A stretch of 37,316 bases of DNA from Microcaldota archaeon (GTDB lineage: Archaea > Micrarchaeota > Micrarchaeia > Norongarragalinales > Norongarragalinaceae), in assembly GCA_018304285.1 (NCBI GenBank), contig JAGVWL010000002.1, forward strand, positions 1 through 37,316, read 5' to 3'. Shown here piece after piece: positions 14,308-21,642 of this stretch. The notes below the pieces were generated by a model. That model saw only the letters and a program-made list of their open reading frames with translations. It did no database searches and was not told where the DNA came from. The position numbers and the translations under genes were made by a program. The stretch's first letter is position 1, and every line of letters starts with the position of its first letter.

Positions 14308-14850
14308 TCACGTGGTATTTAAAGTTCCGCCGTTTTTCTGCGTCTGTTCGGCCGCCTGGATGATGCGCAGAGCGGGCGAATCGAAGACGACCGCGTCGAC
14401 TTCGCTGGTGTAGGAATTGAAGACTATCGTGGTATTCACCGCGCCCGTCTCGAACTCCGCGAGGTAACTGTACGCCTCAAACCCGCCTTCGGAGCCGTAA
14501 AAAGACGCGGGTTGCTTGGAAACGTATTTCCCGCTCGTTTGCTGCACTATGCCTGCGAGACTGCTGAAAACGCCTTCGGTGAAGTTCACCTTAAACCGCA
14601 GGGAAAAGTTTGCCGTAAACTGCGTGTAATTCTTGGCTGAAAGCGCTTGAAGCAAATTTTCCGTTATCGCATCCTCCTCCGGTGTTGGAGGTTGTGATTC
14701 AACAGAGGGGACTGGCAATAAAAACGAAGGGAAGGCTGCGGGCGAAGGGGATGGTGAAGGCGCTGTGGCGGGCGTTTGCCCCAGGCATCCTGCAGTCAGG
14801 ATAGCCGCAAGCGCGATGAATGCGATTTGCCCCGCAGAAGCCGGTTTCAT
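14308..14850 (-). CDS. Putative lipoprotein
   Basis: The 180-residue protein has a signal sequence with a lipobox (AILTAGC, Cys22), a Pro/Ser linker (about 27-58) and a small folded domain (about 59-180). The domain contains LLQALSAKNYTQFTANFS, similar in pattern to DUF3887/DUF4878-type domains of exported proteins (helix, then a curved sheet). It should be anchored outside the membrane. Function is unknown. The last codons contain the TATA box of the following ubiA gene, so ubiA may be transcribed both from its own promoter and by read-through. Confidence 0.75.
   Translation of the reverse strand: MKPASAGQIAFIALAAILTAGCLGQTPATAPSPSPSPAAFPSFLLPVPSVESQPPTPEEDAITENLLQALSAKNYTQFTANFSLRFKVNFTEGVFSSLAGIVQQTSGKYVSKQPASFYGSEGGFEAYSYLAEFETGAVNTTIVFNSYTSEVDAVVFDSPALRIIQAAEQTQKNGGTLNTT
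14317..14324 (-). promoter_or_regulatory. TATA box of ubiA embedded in the lipoprotein gene
   Basis: CTTTAAAT on the minus strand lies 24-31 bases before the ubiA ATG at 14293 and inside the last codons of the upstream lipoprotein gene. It predicts a leaderless ubiA transcript. Confidence 0.6.
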
Positions 14851-14891
14851 GGTTCAAAACCCCCCCGAAAACAGTCTTTTGTGAAAAACGG

Positions 14892-14900
14892 TTAATAATT
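14892..14900 (+). promoter_or_regulatory. TATA box of orc1/cdc6 inside a short inverted repeat
   Basis: TTAATAATT sits 20-28 bases before the ATG at 14920. It is framed by CGGTT and AACCG (about 14889-14906), a 5-bp inverted repeat. A protein binding this symmetry would cover the promoter; autoregulation by Orc1/Cdc6 is a guess. Confidence 0.5.
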
Positions 14901-14919
14901 CAACCGCTTTTTTTGTAGT

Positions 14920-15942
14920 ATGGTTTTCAAGAACGAGCTTGCACTGAACGCGGGTTTCCTTCCCGACTCGCTGCCGGGAAGGGAGGGAGAGCTCAACGAG
15001 CTTGTTTTCTCGCTGAAGCCGGCTTTCGAAGGCCGGAAGGCGAAAAACCTGTTTTTATTCGGGCCTCCGGGCACGGGCAAAACTTCCTGCGTGAAAAAAG
15101 TTTTTTCCGGCTTCAACGAGGAATCGCAAACCGCGAAAGCGGTTTTCGTCAACTGCTGGCAAAACCCGACCCGCAATTCCGTGCTGGCGCGCATTGCAGA
15201 AGCGGTGGGAGAGCCTTTGCCGCGAAGGGGGCTGGGGACGGATGAGGTTGTTTTGCGCATTACGCAGGAGTTTCACTTGCAGAAGGCGTCGTGCGTTGTT
15301 GCTTTGGACGAGTGCGACAGGCTTTTGCACAACCGCGAGGATGCGGTGATTTACGATTTGCTGCGAGGCGACTTCGTTTCGGCGATAATATGCATTACGA
15401 ACGACCGGGATTTTCTGGGCAAGATGGACGAGCGCACGCGCAGTTCCTTCCAGCCTTCGGTGCTCGGGTTTTCCCGCTATTCGCCGGTCGCGTTGAAAAA
15501 AATCCTTTCGGAACGCGCTCGCGCCGCATTCCGGCCGGACGCGTGCTCCGATGAAACGATTGCGTTGGTCGCCGCATACGCTTCGAAGCTCGGCGGGGAC
15601 GCGCGCGTGGCAATAGAGGCATTATGGCAGTGCGGGAAAAACGCCGAGGCGCGCGGCTCGCAGAAGATAGAAAAGCGGGATTTCGAGATGCTGAAGGAAA
15701 ACCCTTCGGTGCAAAAGCGGCTGCAGGGGTTGAATGAAACGGAAGAGAAAATAATTTCCGCGCTGAAGCAAAGCGGGGGCGCGGCGACTTCGGGGGAAGT
15801 CTACCGGATCCTCGAGGGCGAAGGGATGACCGACCGGACGCTGCGCAACCACATGAAGCTTTTGGAGAGCAAGAAAATAATCTCGGTCGAGCGAGTGCAG
15901 CTGAAGGAAGGGTGGACTAGCCGGATAACGCTGTTGGTTTGA
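14920..15942 (+). CDS. Orc1/Cdc6-type replication initiator ATPase
   Basis: The 340-residue AAA+ protein has Walker A GPPGTGKT (48-55), Walker B ALDECDRL (about 128-135), a sensor segment (CITNDRDFL) and a C-terminal winged helix (about 270-340; AATSGEVYRILEGEGMTDRTL). Archaeal Orc1/Cdc6 proteins bind origin repeats and load the MCM helicase. The N-terminal PDSLPGREGEL is the typical entry to the AAA+ domain. The gene has its own leaderless-type promoter. Its stop abuts the stop of the convergent YchF gene with no gap. I did not find clear origin repeats in the short upstream gap, so an origin here is not demonstrated. Confidence 0.92.
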   Translation: MVFKNELALNAGFLPDSLPGREGELNELVFSLKPAFEGRKAKNLFLFGPPGTGKTSCVKKVFSGFNEESQTAKAVFVNCWQNPTRNSVLARIAEAVGEPLPRRGLGTDEVVLRITQEFHLQKASCVVALDECDRLLHNREDAVIYDLLRGDFVSAIICITNDRDFLGKMDERTRSSFQPSVLGFSRYSPVALKKILSERARAAFRPDACSDETIALVAAYASKLGGDARVAIEALWQCGKNAEARGSQKIEKRDFEMLKENPSVQKRLQGLNETEEKIISALKQSGGAATSGEVYRILEGEGMTDRTLRNHMKLLESKKIISVERVQLKEGWTSRITLLV

Positions 15943-17136
15943 TTACTTTGCGAACGCGATTTCGATCGCATCCCTGTGCTTGAGCACGTGGTCTTTGCCG
16001 ACTAGCTGCTTCGTTTTCACGTCAATAGCCTTGATGAAATTGCTGCCGATGTCGCTGTGCAGTTTGAACGCAAAGTCCAGCGCAGTCGCATCCCCCGGCA
16101 AAAGGAAGCAGTCGGGCAGCACGTTTCCGTGCTGGTCTTCGAGCTTGTTCACTCCCGCGGGGAATATAGCCTTGTATTTCAGTATTCCGAACACCGTTTC
16201 GTCGAGAGCCTGCTGCACGCCGGTTGAGCTGAATTTCTTGAGTATGTTCTGGCGGATGAACTCCAGGCCCTTGCCTTGCGCTTCGCTCAATTCTTTCAAA
16301 ACCTTGAAGTCTGAATCGCCGGGGTAGTATTCTATCGCCCCGTCGCGCGCAGCCTTGCGCAACGCCATTTCGGCGACGCCCGAACAGGCGATGATTTTCA
16401 AGTGCGGGAATTCTTTCTTGAGCGCGGCGATGTTTTCGAAAGCGTGGGGCTTGTCGCACTTGTTGGCCGCGATGATGATTGGCTTGGTGTGCGCGCGAAG
16501 GAATTTCGCGAACGAGAGTATGTCCGCCTCGCCCCAGTCGCGCATCTGCCTTTCCGCCAGGCCCGTCTTGCGTATCGCCGTTTCTATATGAAAAGGAGTG
16601 ACGCCTATGCCGCTGAGTATTTGCGCTATTGCATCGTGCATTTCGCTCGTGCTTTTGTAGGGCGTTTTCGAGATTTTCCCCCAATTCCTCTGCACTATGC
16701 CGTAAAACCACAAATCCACTTCCTTCTCAAGAAATTCTACATCCACCGCAGGGTCGTGGTATCCCGCAGGCACTTCCTCCCCCTTTTCGTTCGTGCCGCC
16801 GCTTGCATCCACGACGTGTATCAGCGCATCCGCCTGCCTCAAGTCGTCCATGAACTTGTTTCCCATGCCCACGCCCTTGTGTGCGTCGGGCACGAGGCCC
16901 GCAACGTCCAGCAATTCGACGGGCACGTAGCGTACGCCGTTTTTGCAGAACCCGGTTCGCGGGTTGCACTGGACTCCCAATTCCTTGTCTATGCATTCCA
17001 CGCGCACGAAGCCCATTCCCTTGTTGGGCTCGATTGTCGTGAAAGGATAGTTTGCAATAGCCACGTCCACGAGCGTGGCTGCGCTGAAGAAAGTGCTCTT
17101 GCCCGCGCTCGGCTTTCCAACCAACCCGACTAGCAT
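15943..17136 (-). CDS. ychF: YchF/OBG-type GTPase
   Basis: The 397-residue P-loop GTPase has G1 GKPSAGKST (7-15), G3 DVAGLV, G4 NKCD (in IIIAANKCDKP) and a C-terminal TGS-like region with LPGDATALDFAFKLHSDIG. This matches the archaeal YchF/DRG-related Obg subfamily that associates with ribosomes or RNA. The start is placed at ATG 17136, directly before the G1 motif. An open frame continues upstream for about 240 codons but lies antisense to rfcL and is not coding. AAATAATTA (17159-17167 on the minus strand) gives a TATA box in the leaderless position. Confidence 0.93.
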   Translation of the reverse strand: MLVGLVGKPSAGKSTFFSAATLVDVAIANYPFTTIEPNKGMGFVRVECIDKELGVQCNPRTGFCKNGVRYVPVELLDVAGLVPDAHKGVGMGNKFMDDLRQADALIHVVDASGGTNEKGEEVPAGYHDPAVDVEFLEKEVDLWFYGIVQRNWGKISKTPYKSTSEMHDAIAQILSGIGVTPFHIETAIRKTGLAERQMRDWGEADILSFAKFLRAHTKPIIIAANKCDKPHAFENIAALKKEFPHLKIIACSGVAEMALRKAARDGAIEYYPGDSDFKVLKELSEAQGKGLEFIRQNILKKFSSTGVQQALDETVFGILKYKAIFPAGVNKLEDQHGNVLPDCFLLPGDATALDFAFKLHSDIGSNFIKAIDVKTKQLVGKDHVLKHRDAIEIAFAK

Positions 17137-17156
17137 GGTTTTAATTTGAGGCGGAA

Positions 17157-17167
17157 AGTAATTATTT
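17157..17167. promoter_or_regulatory. AT-rich promoter element shared by divergent ychF and rfcL
   Basis: AGTAATTATTT is the only strong TATA-like stretch in the 64-bp gap. On the minus strand it lies 24-31 bases before the YchF ATG. On the plus strand it lies about 35-42 bases before the rfcL ATG, leaving a short leader. One box may serve both directions. Confidence 0.5.
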
Positions 17168-17200
17168 CCTTTGCTTTTCAAGCGGCGGGTTTTTTTCGTG

Positions 17201-18331
17201 ATGTGGACTGTAAAGTACGCTCCCCGGAGCGTTGATGAAATCGCGGGCAACGACGAGCCCAAGGCTTTGGTGAAAAAATGGGCTTTGGAATGGAGCCGCG
17301 GCAAGAAACAAAAGCCTTTGCTTGTTTCAGGTCCGTCGGGCGTGGGGAAAACCGCGTTGGCGCATGCGATTGCGATTGAATTCGGGTGGATCCTGGTGGA
17401 ATCGGGCTCGTCGGACGTTCGGAACGAGAAAAGCCTGCAAAAACGCTTTGGGCTGGGGACGACGCAGGGGCTTGCCGGCGTAAGGCTTTTGCTTATAGAC
17501 GATTTGGATTCGGTTTTCGACAGGGGCGAGGTTCCCGCGCTGCTGGAACTGCTTTCTTCCGCCTCGCAGCCCACGCTTCTCTGCGCGAACGACGTTTGGG
17601 ACCCAAAGCTCTCGAAAATACGCGCCGAATGCTCGAAAGTAGAGTTGAAGAAAATCAACAACACCGCAATACGCAAGATCCTGAATGGCATAGCCGAAAA
17701 GGAAAAGCTTCCGCTTTCGCAGGATGCGATCGAGGAAATAATGCTTTCGAGCAAGGGCGACTTGCGGGCTGCGATAATTGACCTGCAAAGCGGGTTCCCT
17801 TCGCAACGCGAGCGCGAGGAAGACGTTTTCAAAATGCTTTCCTCGCTTTTCAAAAACTCGTTCAACGAGGGCTTGCGCCTGGAGCCGGGGGATTTCGACC
17901 TGTTCTACCGGTGGATCGAGGAAAACATTCCCGCGGAGTACGAGTCGAACGAGGAGATTGCAAAGGCTTACAACTGGCTTTCCCGCGCCGACGTTTTCAA
18001 GGGGCGCATTTCAAAGAGGCAGGATTGGGGCATGCTCAAGTTTGTGCGTGCGTTGGCGATGGGCGGGGTGGCGTCGGCGAAAAAATCTCCCTACCGCAAG
18101 TTTTCCCGCTATCAATTCCCGTCCATAGTGCGAATGCTTGGAAACAGCAAGGGCGACAGGCAGATGGTCAAATCGGTTTCCCTGAAAGCCGCCGCGAAAA
18201 TGCACTGCCCTTCGCGCGTTGCTTTCGGTTCGCTGCTGCTTTTGCCTTCAGAAACGCTGGATTCATTCGGGTTCAGCGACGAGGAGAAAATGTTTTTGAA
18301 GGAATTCCGGAAAGAACGCGCATCCGCCTAA
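17201..18331 (+). CDS. rfcL: Replication factor C large subunit
   Basis: The 376-residue AAA+ protein starts MWTVKYAPRSVDEIAGND, the classical RFC opening. It has Walker A GPSGVGKT (44-51), a Walker B that reads LLLIDDLDS (about 97-104; Asp where Glu is usual), and a sensor region LLCANDVWDPKL. The C-terminal half (about 210-376) is helical, as in the clamp-loader collar. The protein should load PCNA with RFC small subunits, which are not in this window. ATG 17201 is chosen; a GTG one codon earlier is possible. Repeat copy 1 begins 25 bases after the stop. Confidence 0.92.
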   Translation: MWTVKYAPRSVDEIAGNDEPKALVKKWALEWSRGKKQKPLLVSGPSGVGKTALAHAIAIEFGWILVESGSSDVRNEKSLQKRFGLGTTQGLAGVRLLLIDDLDSVFDRGEVPALLELLSSASQPTLLCANDVWDPKLSKIRAECSKVELKKINNTAIRKILNGIAEKEKLPLSQDAIEEIMLSSKGDLRAAIIDLQSGFPSQREREEDVFKMLSSLFKNSFNEGLRLEPGDFDLFYRWIEENIPAEYESNEEIAKAYNWLSRADVFKGRISKRQDWGMLKFVRALAMGGVASAKKSPYRKFSRYQFPSIVRMLGNSKGDRQMVKSVSLKAAAKMHCPSRVAFGSLLLLPSETLDSFGFSDEEKMFLKEFRKERASA

Positions 18332-18356
18332 AGCGTGCGGCGCAATGAGCGCAGGC

Positions 18357-18456
18357 TTTATAGCGAAAAGCGGAAATAATCGAGAACTTTTGCAGCTTTT
18401 CGCTAGTTCGCAGAATGCAGGGAAAAAGTTCCAATAGTTTTTGCCTTCTGCTATTA
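18357..18456 (+). repeat. Dispersed two-hairpin element, copy 1
   Basis: First of three near-identical copies (others at 21643-21740 and 35233-35328). Stem 1 is TAGCGAAAAGC paired with GCTTTTCGCTA (11 bp, perfect). Stem 2 is GCAGAATGCA with TGCCTTCTGC, with one mismatch here. Loop 1 contains GAACTTTT and loop 2 contains AAAAGTTC, which are complementary. The element lies between the convergent rfcL and 18454-19179 genes, and its last three bases are the stop codon of the leftward gene. It has no coding capacity. Confidence 0.9.
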
Positions 18457-19179
18457 CTTTCCGTTTTCTTCCGGCTTCTGCATGAATTTCACTGCTACGA
18501 CCAATGCGAATCCCAGCAGCAAAACCCAAAAGTAGTTTTTCTGCAAATCTCCCACGCTTTTGGCGAAAAACTGGTTGACTTCGTCGCTCAAGCTCTTTTC
18601 GCGGGTGAATTCCACATCCCACTTTCCGTGGAGGGGACCTGTCCACGTTATCACGTTCTTCTCCCTGAGCACGCCCGGGTCGGGAGAGATTTTTATTTCC
18701 TGCGCGTCGCGGGGCACTTCGAGCGTGAAGCTCATGCTGTTCCCGAGGCTGATCTCGCCTTTCGAAGATATCAGCGCTATCAGCGGCGTGTTGAGCGTAT
18801 ATTTCGTGGCTCGCGCGGAAAACAGCTGCATCTGCATTATTTCCTCCGCGTCGTACTCGAGCGTCACGCTCGCGGCGTTCGGGTGCACGTCGAACTCGTG
18901 CTTCGCCACGATGCGCAAGGTCGAGACCTTGCCGGAAAAGTGGTAGCCTATGCTTTTCGAAAACCTCTTCCAATCCAGCAGCGTAGTCTGCCCCAGCCGC
19001 AGGTAGTAATCGAAAGCCTCTTTCTCTAGGTCGTTTTCCAGGAAGAACACGGTTTTTTCGGTTATGCGCGCGTTTCCGTCTTCAGCTACCTTCGCGTAGA
19101 TGGAGAACGACTGGTCCAAGTATGCGAGGGCGTAAGGCGCAAGGAAAGCCAAAACCGCAACCGCTGCAAAAATCCTCAT
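18454..19179 (-). CDS. Exported protein with C-terminal membrane anchor
   Basis: The 241-residue protein has an N-terminal signal sequence (about 1-20, ending ALAY), a large beta-rich exposed domain (about 21-205) and a C-terminal transmembrane segment (about 213-230, FWVLLLGFALVVAVKF) with a short charged cytoplasmic tail. No catalytic motif is visible and I do not recognise the family. It sits at the edge of the pilin-like cluster and is divergent from it, so a role in surface structure is plausible but inferred. ATG 19179 is preferred over an in-frame TTG at 19197 because a TATA-like box lies 20-28 bases upstream. Confidence 0.72.
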   Translation of the reverse strand: MRIFAAVAVLAFLAPYALAYLDQSFSIYAKVAEDGNARITEKTVFFLENDLEKEAFDYYLRLGQTTLLDWKRFSKSIGYHFSGKVSTLRIVAKHEFDVHPNAASVTLEYDAEEIMQMQLFSARATKYTLNTPLIALISSKGEISLGNSMSFTLEVPRDAQEIKISPDPGVLREKNVITWTGPLHGKWDVEFTREKSLSDEVNQFFAKSVGDLQKNYFWVLLLGFALVVAVKFMQKPEENGK

Positions 19180-19198
19180 GAAAAGCTTTAACCGCAAT

Positions 19199-19209
19199 GG
19201 AATTAAAAG
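19199..19209. promoter_or_regulatory. Candidate shared TATA element of divergent surface genes
   Basis: GAATTAAAAGA reads as a TATA box in both directions: TTTTAATTC about 20-28 bases before the leftward ATG at 19179, and AATTAAAAG about 35 bases before the rightward ATG at 19242. If the rightward gene began at 19197 this element would lie inside it. Confidence 0.4.
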
Positions 19210-19241
19210 ACCTTTTTTCTAATGGATTAAAGAACGCAAGG

Positions 19242-19835
19242 ATGAAATCATTCGTTTCGTTTCCGGCCGCACTGCTTTTCGTGCTTACTATCACAGTCTT
19301 GGCGTTGACCTTATCTAAAGCGTCGGCATCTTCCCTCGACTCATCTGCAGAGCTGGTTTCCCTCGAGCGCAAGCACTATGCCGATGCGGAGCTGAAGAAA
19401 GTTTTCTCGCAAGTGTTTTCGATGAGCAAGGGCTCGGATGAACTGCAGTCCAGCAGGGCGATTGCGGAAAACCTCGCGCTGTTTGAGGTGAAAGCGAAAG
19501 AGCGCTTTGCGAGGGAAGGCGTAAGCGTGGAGTTGTGGTTCGGGGAATTCGATTCTTCCGAAGAGCGGGGAATTTTGGAAAAAACGCTTTCGCAAAAAAA
19601 GCCCGCGCGTTGCGCGCACTGTTACTCCCTTGCAGCGCACACTCTCGACTGGGACTGCAGGCCAGTGCGAAAGTCGATGGAATTAATTTTTGACAGGCAG
19701 ATTTCGAAATCGGGAATGGCGCACACGCTTTCCTCGGCCGAGTGGGTCGGGAAAAACATCGCTTTGGGCGCGACCTTTTATTCGCGGGGCGATGGGATGG
19801 CGTGGGTTTCGGTAATTCGGGAGGGGTTCGGGTGA
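19242..19835 (+). CDS. Pilin-locus membrane-anchored protein
   Basis: The 197-residue protein opens MKSFVSFPAALLFVLTITV, a short charged N-terminus and one hydrophobic helix, followed by an exposed domain with CAHC and another Cys (DWDCRPV). The N-terminus resembles that of the protein at 20511 (KSFASFEALLSLLF) but lacks the Glu of class III signal sequences. It leads a four-gene rightward operon with GTGA-type overlaps. ATG 19197 would add 15 residues; I prefer 19242 because of the promoter layout, with modest certainty. It may be a pilus-associated or minor pilin-like protein; function unproven. Confidence 0.65.
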   Translation: MKSFVSFPAALLFVLTITVLALTLSKASASSLDSSAELVSLERKHYADAELKKVFSQVFSMSKGSDELQSSRAIAENLALFEVKAKERFAREGVSVELWFGEFDSSEERGILEKTLSQKKPARCAHCYSLAAHTLDWDCRPVRKSMELIFDRQISKSGMAHTLSSAEWVGKNIALGATFYSRGDGMAWVSVIREGFG

Positions 19836-20200
19836 GCGGCTGCAAAAGCAGGGGAAGGGAATGCGTCCGCAAGAGCCAGTTTTCAACCGAGTTTCTCGTT
19901 TTGCTTGCAGCGCTTCTCGCTTTCCTCGCCCTGTTCGCAAGCGTAGCGCGGGCGGGATTGGAGAAAAGCGTTTTGCTTTCCAAAGAAATCGCGGACGAGC
20001 AAAAGCTTGCAAACGCCTGCGCCTACGTCCGCTTTTTCTCGCTTGACGGCCTGCACGCCCTCTCCAGCAGGACTTTCGAGGGTTTTTCCTCGCGCGGAGT
20101 AAAGCTGGTTTTAGGGAACCGTTCTTTGGATTGCCCCGCCCGCTTTCGCTTCGAGGGAGGGGTTTTGAAGGTCGAGCCGAAGGCTCTGGAGGTGCGGTGA
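19832..20200 (+). CDS. Type IV pilin-like protein (class III signal)
   Basis: The 122-residue protein has a basic N-terminus and the motif RKSQFSTEFLVLLAALLAFL. QxSxE followed by a long hydrophobic helix is the archaeal class III (type IV prepilin) signature. A peptidase of the PibD/EppA type would cut before Gln, leaving the helix to assemble into a filament. The exposed part is short (about 75 residues) with two Cys. The GTG start (19832) overlaps the previous stop (GTGA) and follows GGGAGGGG. No prepilin peptidase or pilus ATPase is in this window. Confidence 0.78.
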   Translation: MSGCKSRGRECVRKSQFSTEFLVLLAALLAFLALFASVARAGLEKSVLLSKEIADEQKLANACAYVRFFSLDGLHALSSRTFEGFSSRGVKLVLGNRSLDCPARFRFEGGVLKVEPKALEVR

Positions 20201-20520
20201 TCGTGAGTTTTTCCTGGGATTTCGTTGCGGCAATCGTCTTGTTTCTCGCGCTATGCTCTTCATTCCTCGTCGTTTTCACTTCCTCCTCGACAGCATTGCG
20301 CGAGGGAATCGCGCAGGGTGAAGAACAGCGGGCTTCGCTCTTGCAGGCGGACTTGCTTTTGAAAACGTGCTTTCCCGAGGGCGTGGCGTACTGTGAAAAC
20401 GGCTTTTTGCATTCGCACGTTGCGCACCCGCAAGCTAATTTGTCTTTCGAAAGCGGGTTTTGCGCAAAGCGCGTGGTTTTGCAGAACGGCGGGTTGGAGG
20501 TGTTCGGCGCATGCGCTTGA
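20197..20520 (+). CDS. Small membrane-anchored pilin-like protein
   Basis: The 107-residue protein starts MIVSFSWDFVAAIVLFLAL, one N-terminal hydrophobic helix, then a soluble part with several Cys (TCFPEGVAYC, FCAKRV, FGAC). It resembles its neighbours in layout, but the class III core is altered (SFSWDF in place of QxSxEF). The GTG at 20197 overlaps the preceding stop as GTGA and follows GGAGGTGC, so it is translationally coupled. A minor pilin or pseudopilin role is inferred from position. Confidence 0.68.
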   Translation: MIVSFSWDFVAAIVLFLALCSSFLVVFTSSSTALREGIAQGEEQRASLLQADLLLKTCFPEGVAYCENGFLHSHVAHPQANLSFESGFCAKRVVLQNGGLEVFGACA

Positions 20521-20921
20521 AATCCAAGTCTTTCGCTTCTTTCGAAGCTTTGCTGTCGCTGCTTTTCGCAGTCGCAGCTTTTTCTTTAATCTTGCCGTCG
20601 TTTTCCTCGCGCCCTTCCTATTCGCATTTGAATGCGTTCCAGCTTGCGCAGGATTTCGCGGAAGCTTCCCTCGCAAGCCCGCGTTTGCGCGGGGAAATAA
20701 TCTCTTTCAAGAACGGCGTGGCGGGCGCTGAAGAAAGTTTGGCCGGCGAATATGCCGGCGTATTGGAAAAGTTGGGGGATTATTGCCTGGAAATGCGGGT
20801 TGAGGGAAAGCGGCTGGAGGCGAACTGCGTTTTGGCGCATTCGCAGCGCGTTTCCGCGAGGCGGATGGCTTTCGACGGCGAAGATTTCTTCGAAATCGAG
20901 TTTTCGCTTTATTTTTCCTGA
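20511..20921 (+). CDS. Small membrane-anchored pilin-like protein
   Basis: The 136-residue protein begins MRLKSKSFASFEALLSLLFAV, a basic N-terminus with a hydrophobic helix containing Glu at the place where prepilins keep it (ASFEALL), though Gln is missing. The rest is a soluble domain with two Cys. The gene overlaps the preceding one by 10 bases and follows GGAGGTGTT. Its 3' end overlaps the convergent pilin gene by 13 bases. It closes the four-gene operon. Confidence 0.7.
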   Translation: MRLKSKSFASFEALLSLLFAVAAFSLILPSFSSRPSYSHLNAFQLAQDFAEASLASPRLRGEIISFKNGVAGAEESLAGEYAGVLEKLGDYCLEMRVEGKRLEANCVLAHSQRVSARRMAFDGEDFFEIEFSLYFS

Positions 20922-21373
20922 TTGCGCGCGGGCGTGATGGCGATTTCGATTGCGCCTTGGTTCGAAATGTGCACTTCGTGCTTTCCCCTGCCGAAAACTT
21001 TGCCCGCAACAACGGCATCGAAAGCGGTTTTTTCCGCCAGCGTCTTGTTTTTCCCGCTGTTTTCGTATTCCATGCGCAACTCGCGCGTTTGGCCATTGAA
21101 GGAAAAAACCGTTTGCCGCGCGGGAAGGAAAACTTCCGTTGTAAGCAAAGCGTTCCTTCCCAGCGTATGCGCCTCCCGCGCCTGCGCCGTTATCGCGTTG
21201 AATGCCATCTCCTGCGTTTGGTCTACGATTTTTTCGTTTGCCTTGGCCTGCGCCTGCGAGTAGACGGGCAGAAGGGCAAGCAGGAACGATGCTGACGCGG
21301 CTAGCACGAGCATGAACTCGAGCGAAAGCTGGCTTCTTTGTTTTTGCCCCATTCGCTTTTGCAAAGGCTTCAT
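20909..21373 (-). CDS. Type IV pilin-like protein (class III signal)
   Basis: The 154-residue protein has a basic N-terminus and RSQLSLEFMLVLAASASFLL, a clear archaeal class III signal (QxSxE plus hydrophobic helix). A helical spine and a small beta-rich domain follow, without cysteines. It should be processed by an archaeal prepilin peptidase and exported by a pilus-like system. Its ATG overlaps the end of the upstream pilin gene (21370-21373), so the two are coupled. Its 3' end overlaps the convergent gene at 20511-20921. Confidence 0.8.
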   Translation of the reverse strand: MKPLQKRMGQKQRSQLSLEFMLVLAASASFLLALLPVYSQAQAKANEKIVDQTQEMAFNAITAQAREAHTLGRNALLTTEVFLPARQTVFSFNGQTRELRMEYENSGKNKTLAEKTAFDAVVAGKVFGRGKHEVHISNQGAIEIAITPARNQEK

Positions 21374-21576
21374 TTTATGCCTGCGATTTGGCCGAAAGCC
21401 TTGTCCGTGGCGTTCGCCAGCACTTTCTTTCCTTTTTCGGCAGTGTTTTGCAATTGCGTTATGAGCACGAGGGCGACTGCGACCAGCGCAGCTATGACTA
21501 TCAAAAGCTCTGCGGAAACTTGCGCTTCGTCGTCCATTCCGAGAAGCCCTTGTTTTTGTTCACGTCGTTTGCGCAT
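21370..21576 (-). CDS. Short type IV pilin-like protein (class III signal)
   Basis: The 68-residue protein has DEAQVSAELLIVIAALVAV, the archaeal prepilin pattern, followed by a helix (TQLQNTAEKGKKVLANATDKAF) and almost no globular domain. It is therefore a short pilin of the kind that forms thin filaments or is the major subunit. Translation may begin at ATG 21576 or the internal ATG at 21537 close to the cleavage site. It is the first gene of a two-gene leftward operon. Repeat copy 2 lies 66 bases upstream of its start. Confidence 0.78.
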   Translation of the reverse strand: MRKRREQKQGLLGMDDEAQVSAELLIVIAALVAVALVLITQLQNTAEKGKKVLANATDKAFGQIAGIK

Positions 21577-21642
21577 TGAAAAGCAAACTGCGAAGGGCGT
21601 TAAATTCGTTCGGTTGATTTTTTGTAAACCGCGCGTTTATTT

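Noticed and set aside
14851..14919. Replication origin next to orc1/cdc6
   Set aside because: The gap is 69 bases and has only a promoter, a C-run and a 5-bp inverted repeat. I saw no repeated origin-box pairs, so an origin is not supported.
16402..17133. Plus-strand open frame opposite YchF
   Set aside because: Arg/His-rich shadow sequence with no motif; the GTPase motifs are on the minus strand.
17137..17865. Open frame extending the YchF gene upstream by about 240 codons
   Set aside because: It is antisense to rfcL, has Ser/Pro-rich low-quality sequence, and the GTPase G1 motif and TATA box fix the start at 17136.
18357..18456. Insertion sequence or CRISPR repeat as explanation of the three-copy element
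   Set aside because: There is no transposase, no clear target duplication and no regular spacer array; copies are isolated and contain two hairpins.
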